Shown: piece by piece, positions 53,182 through 60,783 of the stretch
Position numbering within the stretch: position 1 is the stretch's first letter
Layout: every line of letters starts with the position of its first letter
Origin: Devosia riboflavina
GTDB taxonomy: Bacteria; Pseudomonadota; Alphaproteobacteria; Rhizobiales; Devosiaceae
Direction: 5' to 3'
Length of the DNA: 64,000 nt
Assembly (NCBI RefSeq): GCF_000743575.1
Contig: NZ_JQGC01000022.1
Location: forward strand, 55,528 to 119,527
Notes under the pieces: model-generated
The model's input: only the letters and a program-made list of their open reading frames with translations
What the model was told of the DNA's origin: nothing
The model's database searches: none
Position numbers and translations under genes: made by a program

Positions 53182-54012
53182 ATGACCGATAGTTCTGTTC
53201 TCGTTGCTCCGCGTGATATTACCGATCTTGCAGTTGAAGCTGCGATCGCGGCGGCGGCGGTGATCCTTGATGTCTATTCGCGGCCGATCCATGCCGTGGC
53301 GAAATCGGACGGGTCGCCCGTGACCGAGGCGGATGCTGCGGCCGAAGAGGTGATTATCGCGCATCTCAAGGAAACCGGGCTGCCGGTGCTGGGCGAAGAG
53401 AGCGTGGCGGCGGGGATCGTGCCGGTGCTGGGCGAGCGCTATTTCGTGGTCGATCCGCTCGATGGCACCAAGGAATTCATCAAGCGCAATGGCGAATTCA
53501 CCGTCAATATAGGGCTCGTGGAGCATGGCAGGCCAACCATGGGGGTGGTGCTGGCGCCGGTGACGGGCGAGATTTTCGTGGGTGACGCCAATGGCGCCTG
53601 GACCGGGCGCGTGGTCGATGGAGTCGTGACGGAGAAGCGCGAAACCCGAGTGGGTTGGCTCGCGCGCCTGCGTATCGTCGCCAGCCGCTCGCATGGGCAT
53701 GAGGCGCTCGAAAAGCTCTGCCAGACGCTCGATGTCGAAAGCGATGTGTCGGTGGGATCGTCGCTGAAATTCTGTCTTCTGGCGCGCGGGGACGCGCAGC
53801 TTTACCCGCGCTTTACCCCAACTTGCGAATGGGACACCGCCGCAGGCCAGGCGGTACTGGAAGCGGCGGGGGGAGCCGTGGTAACACTGGACGGCGCCCC
53901 GATGCGCTACGGAAAGCATGAGCTGAGCTTCCTAAATCCCTATTTCGTGGCTGCCGCGAGCCTTGAATTGGCGCAACGAGCGGCAAGGGAAATGCGAGAA
54001 CTTCTCGCGTAA
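53182..54012 (+). CDS. cysQ: 3'(2'),5'-bisphosphate nucleotidase CysQ (inositol monophosphatase superfamily)
   Basis: 276 residues. DPLDGTKEFIKRNGEFTVNIGLVEHG is the CysQ metal/phosphate site; earlier KSDGSPVTEADAAAE and GEES, later SRSHGHE, GSSLKFCLLARGDAQLYPRFTPTCEWDTAAGQAVLEAAGG. Hydrolyses 3'-phosphoadenosine 5'-phosphate left over from sulfate assimilation, acting in the cytoplasm. Complete length for the family. Confidence 0.94.
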   Translation: MTDSSVLVAPRDITDLAVEAAIAAAAVILDVYSRPIHAVAKSDGSPVTEADAAAEEVIIAHLKETGLPVLGEESVAAGIVPVLGERYFVVDPLDGTKEFIKRNGEFTVNIGLVEHGRPTMGVVLAPVTGEIFVGDANGAWTGRVVDGVVTEKRETRVGWLARLRIVASRSHGHEALEKLCQTLDVESDVSVGSSLKFCLLARGDAQLYPRFTPTCEWDTAAGQAVLEAAGGAVVTLDGAPMRYGKHELSFLNPYFVAAASLELAQRAAREMRELLA

Positions 54013-54132
54013 TGCTGTCGCAACGTGACGTTCCTATAGGCTTGGTGCAGGGAACGTGGTGCGGCATGCAACAGACGCTTAACTGATCTGCACGATCACA
54101 ACCCTCGTAAATCTTGTGCTGAAGGGGTTGTA

Positions 54133-54155
54133 GATATATAGCCCCGGCATATATC
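54133..54155 (+). promoter_or_regulatory. Candidate PadR operator GATATAT-N9-ATATATC
   Basis: Perfect 7-bp arms around nine GC-rich bases, 33 bp upstream of the regulator start. AT-rich arms contrast with the flanks; spacing is like other PadR sites. Would control the regulator and the efflux pump together. Confidence 0.6.
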
Positions 54156-54187
54156 GAACCGGCATAGTGCTGGGAGGATTATGCTCG

Positions 54188-54736
54188 ATGAACGTGCGGA
54201 CGCTGTGTCTATCGGTGCTCTATGAGGGTGAGGCGACGGGTTATGACATCCGTCGCATGTGCACCGAGGGCGAGTTCGCCTATTTCGTCGAAGCCAGTTT
54301 CGGCTCGATCTATCCCGCGCTCGCCAAGCTTGAAGACGATGGCCTCGTGACGAGCCGCACGGTGCCGCAGGACGGCAAGCCGGCGCGGAAAGTCTATGCC
54401 ATCACCGATGCGGGTCGCCAGGCCTTTGCCGAGGAACTGTCGGCCCCGCTGGGCGAAGACGTTTATCGCAGCCCGTTTCTCCTGCTGGCACGATTTGTCA
54501 GCATCTTGCCGCATGATCTGGTCGCTGGACGGGTGAAGGAACACCTCGACCGGCTGACCGCAGAGCGGCAGCAATTGGACCAGGTGCGGTCCGAACACGA
54601 ATGCAGCCCGGCAGATTGTTGGGTTCTCAATTACGGTCGTGAAGTTTTGGGCGTTGCAGAGAAGTATCTGCGTACCCATATGCACGAACTGATCAACTTA
54701 TCGCGAGCCGACGAGCGCAAGGACGCTGCGGAATAA
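54188..54736 (+). CDS. PadR-family transcriptional regulator
   Basis: 182 residues. Winged helix NVRTLCLSVLYEGEATGYDIRRMCTEGEFAYFVEASFGSIYPALAKLEDDGLVTSRTV, then the long-helix Vir_act_alpha_C-like dimerisation part (VKEHLDRLTAERQQLDQVRSEH). Sixteen bases before the efflux adaptor gene, so probable repressor of that pump, released by a substrate. ATG at 54188 begins the family N-terminus; an open frame begins seven codons earlier. Confidence 0.9.
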   Translation: MNVRTLCLSVLYEGEATGYDIRRMCTEGEFAYFVEASFGSIYPALAKLEDDGLVTSRTVPQDGKPARKVYAITDAGRQAFAEELSAPLGEDVYRSPFLLLARFVSILPHDLVAGRVKEHLDRLTAERQQLDQVRSEHECSPADCWVLNYGREVLGVAEKYLRTHMHELINLSRADERKDAAE

Positions 54737-54752
54737 AAGGGGCTGATATTCT

Positions 54753-56018
54753 ATGCGTGCATTGTTTTCCTATGGCCTGGCGCTACTGATCCTGCTTGGA
54801 GCAGGTGCCTGGCTTGCTACCGGTACCCTCGTGCAGGGGGGTAACGGTCCCGGCAATGGCGAAAAGCCAATTATCTCCGTCATCGAAGGCGAAGAGCATG
54901 GTCCTATCCACAATGCCATGGCGGATGCCGGCGTGCTGGCGGAACACCACGCGCCCGAGACTGACCCAGCCCTGACCATTGCACAACGCAATGAAGCCAC
55001 GACCGGTTCCAATGCCCCGCTGCCGGATGTGCGGACCCAGACTTTTACCGCCCAGCCCATGCCGGTGGAAGTGCCGCTGCGCGGCCGCACCCAGGCCAAG
55101 GCCATGGTGACCGCCGTTGCCGAAACCGCCGGCACTGTGGACACCGTGCATGTGACCAAGGGCCAGCGCGTGGAAGTGGGTGACCTCCTCTGCACGCTCG
55201 ACCAGGGTACGCGCGTTGCCGCCGTCGCCCAGGCTCAGGCCGGCGTCGACCAGGCCAATGCGGCCCTCGCCCAGGCCCAGCTCAACTTCGACACCAATGC
55301 GGGCCTGCGTGAAAAGGGCCTTGCTGCTGCCAATACCGCTAACGCTGCCGACGTGGCCCTTGCCCAGGCCAAGGCCGGCGTGAGCCAGGCTGCAGCCGGT
55401 CTCGACAATGCCAAGGCCGAACTCGACCGCACCGAAATCACCGCCAAGGTGGCCGGCCTCGTGCAGGACCCGGTGGCCCTGGCCGGTTCGATGCTGAATG
55501 CCGGCGGCGCCTGCGCCACCATCGTGCAGCTCGACCCGATGATCTTCGCCGGCATGGTTCCGGAAAAGCATATCGGCCTTGCCAAGCTCGGCCTCGTTGC
55601 CTCGATCAAGACCGTTACCGGCCAGGCTGTTGAAGGCAAGGTGACCTATATCGCCTCGCAGGCCGACAATGCGACCCGCGCCTTCCCGGTCGAAATCGAA
55701 ATCCCGAATGCCGATTTTGCCATCAAGGACGGCGTGACCGCCGAAGCTATCGTCAATCTCGGCGCGGCGCCGGGCCATCTGCTGCCGCAGTCGGTGCTGA
55801 CGCTCGATGACGAAGGCACGCTTGGCGTGCGGACGGTCGAAAACGGCGTCGTGGCGTTCCACGAAGTGACCATCGTCAGCGACACCCGCCAGGGCGTCTG
55901 GGTGACGGGCCTGCCCGCGGTGACCGAAGTGATCACCGTCGGCCAGGAAGGTGTGACTGCCGGACAGGCCGTGAAGGCCAGCCCCGCGACTGCTTCCACT
56001 GAAACCGCAGCCAGCTAA
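54753..56018 (+). CDS. RND efflux periplasmic adaptor (membrane fusion protein)
   Basis: 421 residues. One N-terminal membrane anchor (ALLILLGAGAWLATGTLV), then a periplasmic spacer of about 70 residues that is unusual for the family, the lipoyl/biotinyl halves (VETAGTVDTVHVTKGQRVEVGDLLCTLD), an alanine-rich coiled-coil hairpin (residues about 150-235), and the barrel domain (DPMIFAGMVPEKHIGLAKLG). Joins the inner-membrane pump to an outer-membrane channel encoded elsewhere. Eleven bases before the pump gene. Confidence 0.92.
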   Translation: MRALFSYGLALLILLGAGAWLATGTLVQGGNGPGNGEKPIISVIEGEEHGPIHNAMADAGVLAEHHAPETDPALTIAQRNEATTGSNAPLPDVRTQTFTAQPMPVEVPLRGRTQAKAMVTAVAETAGTVDTVHVTKGQRVEVGDLLCTLDQGTRVAAVAQAQAGVDQANAALAQAQLNFDTNAGLREKGLAAANTANAADVALAQAKAGVSQAAAGLDNAKAELDRTEITAKVAGLVQDPVALAGSMLNAGGACATIVQLDPMIFAGMVPEKHIGLAKLGLVASIKTVTGQAVEGKVTYIASQADNATRAFPVEIEIPNADFAIKDGVTAEAIVNLGAAPGHLLPQSVLTLDDEGTLGVRTVENGVVAFHEVTIVSDTRQGVWVTGLPAVTEVITVGQEGVTAGQAVKASPATASTETAAS

Positions 56019-56029
56019 GGACGAGTTTG

Positions 56030-59000
56030 ATGCTCGACTTCATCGAAAAAATCCTGAGGATGCCGAGGGTCGTCCTCACCGTCATGGTGATCGTCCTGAC
56101 GGCTGGTACGGCGGCCTATCTCTCCATGCCCAAGGAGAGTTTCCCGGCCATCGACGTTCCCTATCTCTACGTCTCGATCAGCCAAACGGGCGTGTCGCCG
56201 CGCGACGCGGAAAACCTGCTCGCCAAGCCGGCGGAAGAAGAACTCGCCAACCTGCCGGGCTTGCAGAATATTTCGTCGACCTCGACCACCGGCCATGCGT
56301 CGGTGATCCTCGAATTCGACATCAATACCGACAAGGACCAGGCCCTTCAGGATACGCGCGCCAAGATGGACGCGATCAAGGCCAAGCTGCCGGACGATGC
56401 CGATGACCCGACGGTCAGCGAAATCGACTTTATCGGCCCGATCATGTCGGTGGCCATCTATGGTACGGCGCCTGAAAAGGAACTGACCCGCCGCGCCGAA
56501 GAGCTGCAGGACGCGCTCGAAGCCCTGGGCGACGTGCGTGAAGTGAAGCTCTCGGGTTCGCGCAAGGAACAGCTCGAAGTCCGCATCGACCTGCTGCGTC
56601 TTGAAGCCTATGGCCTGACCGCCAGCCAGTTGCTCGATGCGCTTTCGCGCAACAACATGGTTGTGCCCGGCGGTACGCTCAATACCGGACAGGGCTCGTT
56701 CAATATCGAAGTGCCGGGCCTGATCAGCAATGCGCAGGACGTCTATGACCTGCCGATCAAGACCGACGGCAATACCGTCGTCACCTTCGGCGATGTCGCA
56801 ACGATCACCCGCAACCTGGCCGATGCCACCGAATATACCCAGGTGAACGGCTCTCCGGCCCAGATCCTCGGCGTTTCCAAGAAGCTCGGCACCAATATCA
56901 TCGACGTGTCGAACCAGGTTCGCGCGACGACGGAAGAACTTGCCAAATCCTGGCCGAGCGGGGTGAGCTACTCCGTCTTCCTCGACCAGGCCGACACCAC
57001 GACCAGCCTTTTCCGCTCGCTTGAAGCGGCGGTGCTGACTGCCGTGGCGCTGGTGCTGATCACCTGTATCGCAACGCTGGGCCTCAGGCCCGCGCTGATG
57101 ATCGGCCTTTCCATCCCGCTCTCGTTCATGATGGCGTTCCTCGTCGCGGAAATGCTGGGCATGACCATCAACATGATGGTGATGTTCGGGCTCGTTATCG
57201 CGGTGGGCGTGCTCGTCGACGACCCGGTTGTGGTCGTCGAATATGCCGAGCGAAAGCTGCAGGAAGGCGTGCCCAAGCGCGAAGCCTTCATCATGGCCAT
57301 GCGCAAGATGTTCGTGCCGGTGGTGGGCGCTACGGCGACCACGCTCGGCGCCTTCATTCCGCTGCTGTTCTGGCCGGGCATTATCGGCAAGTTCATGAGC
57401 TACCTGCCGATGATCGTGATCATCGTCATGATCGCCTCGTTCATTTCCGCTTTGATCTTCATGCCGGTTATCGGCTCGGTGATCGCCTCGACCCATGTGG
57501 ACGAGAAGGAAAAGGCCAAGGCCGATATCGTCATGTATCCGGACAAGTTCGACCCCAAGAAGGTGACGGGCCTGACCGGTTTCTACGTGCGGACCATGGA
57601 GAGGCTGATCTCCTGGCCCTTGCCGACGCTTGCCGTGGGCTTTGGTATCATCGTGGCGATCTTCGTCACCTATGCGACCAACCCCACCGGCTCGGAAGCC
57701 TTCCCCGCTTCGGAACCGGAATATGCGACGGTGGCCGTCGTGGGCCAGGGCAATTACTCGCCCGAGGAAATCCGCGACATGCTGATCGAGGTCGAAGACC
57801 AGATCCTGCAGGTCAACGGCATCCAGGACGTGATCATGCAGTTCGGCACGACCGGCGCCTTCGGCACCATGCCGCCTGACACGATCGGCAATTTCCAGCT
57901 GCAGCTCGTCAACTGGAACCACCGCGTGCCGGCCGAGAAAATCTTTGCCGATATCCGCAACCGCGTCGACAACATTGCCGGCCTCGATATCCAGGTGCTG
58001 GCGGCGGAGAATGGTCCGCCGGCGGGCAAGGACCTGAACATGCGCGTCGAGAGCAAGAACTACGACGAGCTCGTGCCCGTCGTGGCCGCTATCCGCGATC
58101 ACCTCTCGACCTGGCCGGAAGTTGTGGACGCCGAAGACGGCCGCCCCTCCCCCGGTATCGACTGGCAGATCACTGTCGATCGGGCCGAGGCGGGCAAGTA
58201 TGGCATCGGCGTGCGTGAACTCGTGCCCTATGTGCAGCTCATCACCAATGGCGTGAAGCTCGGCACCTATCGCGACGGGGAAACCGGCGACGAACTCGAC
58301 ATTCGGGTTCGCCTGCCCAAGGACGAGCGCACCTTCGACGCGCTCGACTCCATGCGCATCGCCACCCAGAATGGCATGATCCCGGTTTCGAACTTCATCG
58401 ATCGCCAGGCCGTTCCGAAGGTTGCCAATATCGAGCGCCGCAACCAGGTCTATGTGATGAACGTGGCTGCCGGTCTTACGAACCTGCCGGAAGGCGTCTA
58501 TGCCGCCGACAAGGTGGCGGAACTGCAGAAGTGGATCGGCGAGCAGAACTTCCCCGAAAGCGTCAATGTCGCTTTCGGTGGTGCCGAAGAGCAGATGGGC
58601 GACGCCAATGCCTTCATCGTCCAGGCGATGGGCATGGCCATGGCCCTGATCTTCTTCATCCTGCTGCTTGAATATAACAGCTTCTACCAGGTGATAGTGA
58701 CGCTCTCGACGGTGATCATGTCGGTGGCGGGCGTGCTTCTGGGCATGCTGGTCACGGGGATGAGTTTCTCGGCGATCATGACCGGCCTCGGCATCGTGGC
58801 GCTGGCGGGTATTGTGGTGAAGAACGGCATCGTGCTGATCGATACCTACAATGACTATAACCGCCACCAGCATGTGGAACCGGTGAAGGCCATGCTGCTG
58901 ACGGTCAGCCAGCGTGTTCGTCCGGTTCTGCTGACGGCGTTCCTGACGGCGCTCGGCGTTATCCCCATGTGGGCCAATGTCGAGTTCGACTTCATCCGTC

Positions 59001-59350
59001 GTGAGATCGTCGTCGGTGGCCTTGCCGGTTCGTGGTTCATCCACCTGTCGGCAGCGCTGGTTTCGGGCCTGTTCTTCTCGACCCTGCTGACGCTGGTGAT
59101 GGTGCCGGTGATGATCACCGCGCCGAGCGTGATGTGGAAGCAGATCAAGTGGCTGGGCGCGAACTTTGCGAGCCTCGGCCAGTGGATCGCGAGCCCATTC
59201 CGCGGCAAGGCCACTGCGGCCCCGGCCGGCTTTGACGGCGTGGCCGTGGAAGTGCCCGACGACGCCGATGGCGAAAGGCGCTATGTGGTGAGCAAGGATG
59301 CCGGGCTCGGCGACAAGGACAAGGACGACCGTCGCGACGCGGCGGAGTGA
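56030..59350 (+). CDS. RND efflux pump, inner-membrane permease (AcrB/HAE-like)
   Basis: 1106 residues. Twelve membrane helices with two large periplasmic loops. The TM4 proton relay appears in GLVIAVGVLVDDPVVVVEYAERKLQEG (paired Asp), followed by GATATTLGAFIPLLFWPGIIGKFM, and in the second half GLGIVALAGIVVKNGIVLIDTYND. It exports small toxic molecules using the proton gradient. The ATG at 56030 is used; a TTG just before it is in frame. Charged tail rich in Lys/Asp. Confidence 0.94.
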   Translation: MLDFIEKILRMPRVVLTVMVIVLTAGTAAYLSMPKESFPAIDVPYLYVSISQTGVSPRDAENLLAKPAEEELANLPGLQNISSTSTTGHASVILEFDINTDKDQALQDTRAKMDAIKAKLPDDADDPTVSEIDFIGPIMSVAIYGTAPEKELTRRAEELQDALEALGDVREVKLSGSRKEQLEVRIDLLRLEAYGLTASQLLDALSRNNMVVPGGTLNTGQGSFNIEVPGLISNAQDVYDLPIKTDGNTVVTFGDVATITRNLADATEYTQVNGSPAQILGVSKKLGTNIIDVSNQVRATTEELAKSWPSGVSYSVFLDQADTTTSLFRSLEAAVLTAVALVLITCIATLGLRPALMIGLSIPLSFMMAFLVAEMLGMTINMMVMFGLVIAVGVLVDDPVVVVEYAERKLQEGVPKREAFIMAMRKMFVPVVGATATTLGAFIPLLFWPGIIGKFMSYLPMIVIIVMIASFISALIFMPVIGSVIASTHVDEKEKAKADIVMYPDKFDPKKVTGLTGFYVRTMERLISWPLPTLAVGFGIIVAIFVTYATNPTGSEAFPASEPEYATVAVVGQGNYSPEEIRDMLIEVEDQILQVNGIQDVIMQFGTTGAFGTMPPDTIGNFQLQLVNWNHRVPAEKIFADIRNRVDNIAGLDIQVLAAENGPPAGKDLNMRVESKNYDELVPVVAAIRDHLSTWPEVVDAEDGRPSPGIDWQITVDRAEAGKYGIGVRELVPYVQLITNGVKLGTYRDGETGDELDIRVRLPKDERTFDALDSMRIATQNGMIPVSNFIDRQAVPKVANIERRNQVYVMNVAAGLTNLPEGVYAADKVAELQKWIGEQNFPESVNVAFGGAEEQMGDANAFIVQAMGMAMALIFFILLLEYNSFYQVIVTLSTVIMSVAGVLLGMLVTGMSFSAIMTGLGIVALAGIVVKNGIVLIDTYNDYNRHQHVEPVKAMLLTVSQRVRPVLLTAFLTALGVIPMWANVEFDFIRREIVVGGLAGSWFIHLSAALVSGLFFSTLLTLVMVPVMITAPSVMWKQIKWLGANFASLGQWIASPFRGKATAAPAGFDGVAVEVPDDADGERRYVVSKDAGLGDKDKDDRRDAAE

Positions 59351-59372
59351 TCCGGACCCTGATGTGAATGAG

Positions 59373-59404
59373 AAAGGCCCGCAGTGATGCGGGCCTTTTT
59401 GTTT
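59373..59404 (+). terminator. Intrinsic terminator of the PadR-RND operon
   Basis: Stem AAAGGCCCGC / GCGGGCCTTT with loop AGTGAT, then TTGTTTT. 23 bp behind the pump stop. Confidence 0.9.
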
Positions 59405-59430
59405 TAGGGGGACACTTTGGGCAAAACAGG

Positions 59431-59454
59431 GGTTCCCGCTTTCGCGGGAATGAC
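59431..59454. repeat. Intergenic palindromic repeat family C, half copy
   Basis: GGTTCCCGCTTTCGCGGGAATGAC, one arm of the element found whole at 18696, 26203 and 29181 (given here over two halves: GGTTCCCGCTTT and CGCGGGAATGAC). Confidence 0.8.
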
Positions 59455-59474
59455 ATCGGGGGTGGGGAGAGAGC

Positions 59475-59957
59475 CTAGCTCGCCACGAACTGGTGCAGCA
59501 GCCAGTCGTCGCCGTCGAAGTAGATGTCGCGGCTGATCGGGCCCTGGAGCGATAAGACCTTGGACCAGAAGGCCTGTGCAGCCTTGTTGGCGTGGGGGAC
59601 GGCGATGTGCCATTGGCCGGGGTGGGTTTTGAGGGCCTGCCGGACGGCGGAGCGGGCGAGGCCCCTGCCCCGGTAGGCTTTCAGCACGAAGAACTCAGCC
59701 ATGAACCAGCAGGGCGCCCGGCCGGTGAGCGGGCAGTCGTCGATGACGAGGGCGAAGCCGGCGATCTCTTCGCCGGACATGATGAGATAGGGAAAGCGCC
59801 AGAAGCGGTCGAGGAAGTCGTAGGCGTAGCGACCGTCAGCGCCGACCGGGAAGGGCATGAACTCGGTCATGTCGTGGAGATAGAGCTGGATGAGGTTGGC
59901 GATGACCGGCTTCTGGTCGGGACGCGCGGGGATGAGGCGGATGGCGGGCTGGATCAT
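59475..59957 (-). CDS. GNAT-family N-acetyltransferase
   Basis: 160 residues. Acetyl-CoA-binding segment FFVLKAYRGRGLARSAVRQAL (R-G-x-G-L/R loop) and AAQAFWSKVL near the C-terminus. Transfers an acetyl group to an amine; acceptor unknown. Faces the HTH gene divergently across an 83-bp region that holds the double operator. Confidence 0.88.
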   Translation of the reverse strand: MIQPAIRLIPARPDQKPVIANLIQLYLHDMTEFMPFPVGADGRYAYDFLDRFWRFPYLIMSGEEIAGFALVIDDCPLTGRAPCWFMAEFFVLKAYRGRGLARSAVRQALKTHPGQWHIAVPHANKAAQAFWSKVLSLQGPISRDIYFDGDDWLLHQFVAS

Positions 59958-59994
59958 GGCGAGAGCCTAGGGCAAGGATTTTCGGTTGGCTAGC

Positions 59995-60038
59995 GTCAAC
60001 TATTGTTGACAATCCCCGCATCGTCAACTATTGTTGAC
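59995..60038. promoter_or_regulatory. Two identical operators GTCAAC-TATT-GTTGAC
   Basis: Copies at 59995-60010 and 60023-60038, each with perfect 6-bp arms, identical including the spacer, and 28 bp centre to centre (between two and three helix turns). The second ends two bases before the start codon of the HTH gene. Confidence 0.8.
60006..60034 (+). promoter_or_regulatory. Promoter built into the double operator; transcript likely leaderless
   Basis: TTGACA (60006-60011) and TATTGT (60029-60034) at a 17-nt spacing. Each box is part of one operator copy. A start site about seven bases after the -10 falls on the first ATG at 60041, and there is no ribosome-binding site. Confidence 0.65.
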
Positions 60039-60040
60039 GC

Positions 60041-60259
60041 ATGATGACAGAGAGCAAGATCGATTCATCGGAAGACCCGGAGGCGGCGCTGGCCAGTGTG
60101 GTGGCGTTGCGGCGCCTTGCTGATCAGTTGGAACAGCAGGCTGTGGCCGAGGCGCTAAAACGGGGCTGGAGCTGGTCGCAGATCGCCATGGCGCTCGGCG
60201 TCAGCAAGCAGGCTGCGCATAAGCGCCTATCGGGTCTGGTTGAAACCCCCAAGAAGTGA
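60041..60259 (+). CDS. Small HTH DNA-binding protein, probably autoregulatory
   Basis: 72 residues. Helix-turn-helix in the C-terminal half (RGWSWSQIAMALGVSKQAAHKRL), resembling sigma-70 region 4 or Cro/MarR-like recognition helices; N-terminal part is helical. Eight bases separate its stop from the next gene. Likely binds the two operators over its own promoter. ATGATG start without Shine-Dalgarno. Confidence 0.8.
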   Translation: MMTESKIDSSEDPEAALASVVALRRLADQLEQQAVAEALKRGWSWSQIAMALGVSKQAAHKRLSGLVETPKK

Positions 60260-60267
60260 GGAATGCC

Positions 60268-60783
60268 ATGTTCAAGCGCATGATGCAGGCTGCGAAGGAT
60301 GCCGACACGCTGAAGGTTTTGTGCGAGACGGCTGAAGATTTGGCACGGGCAGAAGGGCGCGAGGCGCCAGAGGCGGAGCATTTTGTGGAGGCGGCGCTAG
60401 CGCTGCCGGATGGATCGGCACAGCGGGTCTTTGCTCGGCTCGGGCTCGATGGGGCGGGGTTCAAGACGGCGCTGGTGGAGCAGCATCGGGAGGCGCTGCG
60501 GGCCGTTGGGGTCGATGGCGTGGTGGTGGAGAGCGCGCTGGGCGTGAGCCCGCCCCTGCCCGCCGCCAAGGGTCTCTATGAGGCGGCGCCTTCGGGGCAG
60601 GTCGTGGTGCAGGAATTGGCGCGGCTCAGGCAGCGCGGGGTGACGGGGCCGCTTGCGGGATCGTATGTGATCAAGGTCGTGGCCGAGATGGGCCACGGAA
60701 CGGCGGCGCGGGCCCTGCGCCAGATGGGCAGGGACCCGCAAGCCTTTGTGGCGGCGGCGGATGCGGAGATCGCCGCCGCTTGA
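60268..60783 (+). CDS. ClpN (Clp R) domain protein without ATPase
   Basis: 171 residues. Two Clp N-terminal-like repeats: AAKDADTLKVLCETAEDLARAEGREAPEAEHFVEAALALPDGSAQRVFARLGLD (residues about 5-60) and VVVQELARLRQRGVTGPLAGSYVIKVVAEMGHGTAARALRQMGRD (about 112-158). ClpA/B/C use this domain to take in substrates or adaptors; here no AAA+ part exists. Probably an adaptor or stress-linked binding protein co-expressed with the HTH regulator. ATG at 60268 follows GAGG by six bases. Convergent with, and directly adjacent to, the exporter gene. Confidence 0.75.
   Translation: MFKRMMQAAKDADTLKVLCETAEDLARAEGREAPEAEHFVEAALALPDGSAQRVFARLGLDGAGFKTALVEQHREALRAVGVDGVVVESALGVSPPLPAAKGLYEAAPSGQVVVQELARLRQRGVTGPLAGSYVIKVVAEMGHGTAARALRQMGRDPQAFVAAADAEIAAA

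Noticed and set aside
54020..54055. Hairpin ACGTTCC ... GGAACGT behind cysQ as a terminator
   Set aside because: Loop is long and no T-tract follows, so termination is not supported.
56015..59044. 1009-codon open frame on the minus strand
   Set aside because: Antisense to the RND pump; Asp/His-rich shadow of its codon bias.
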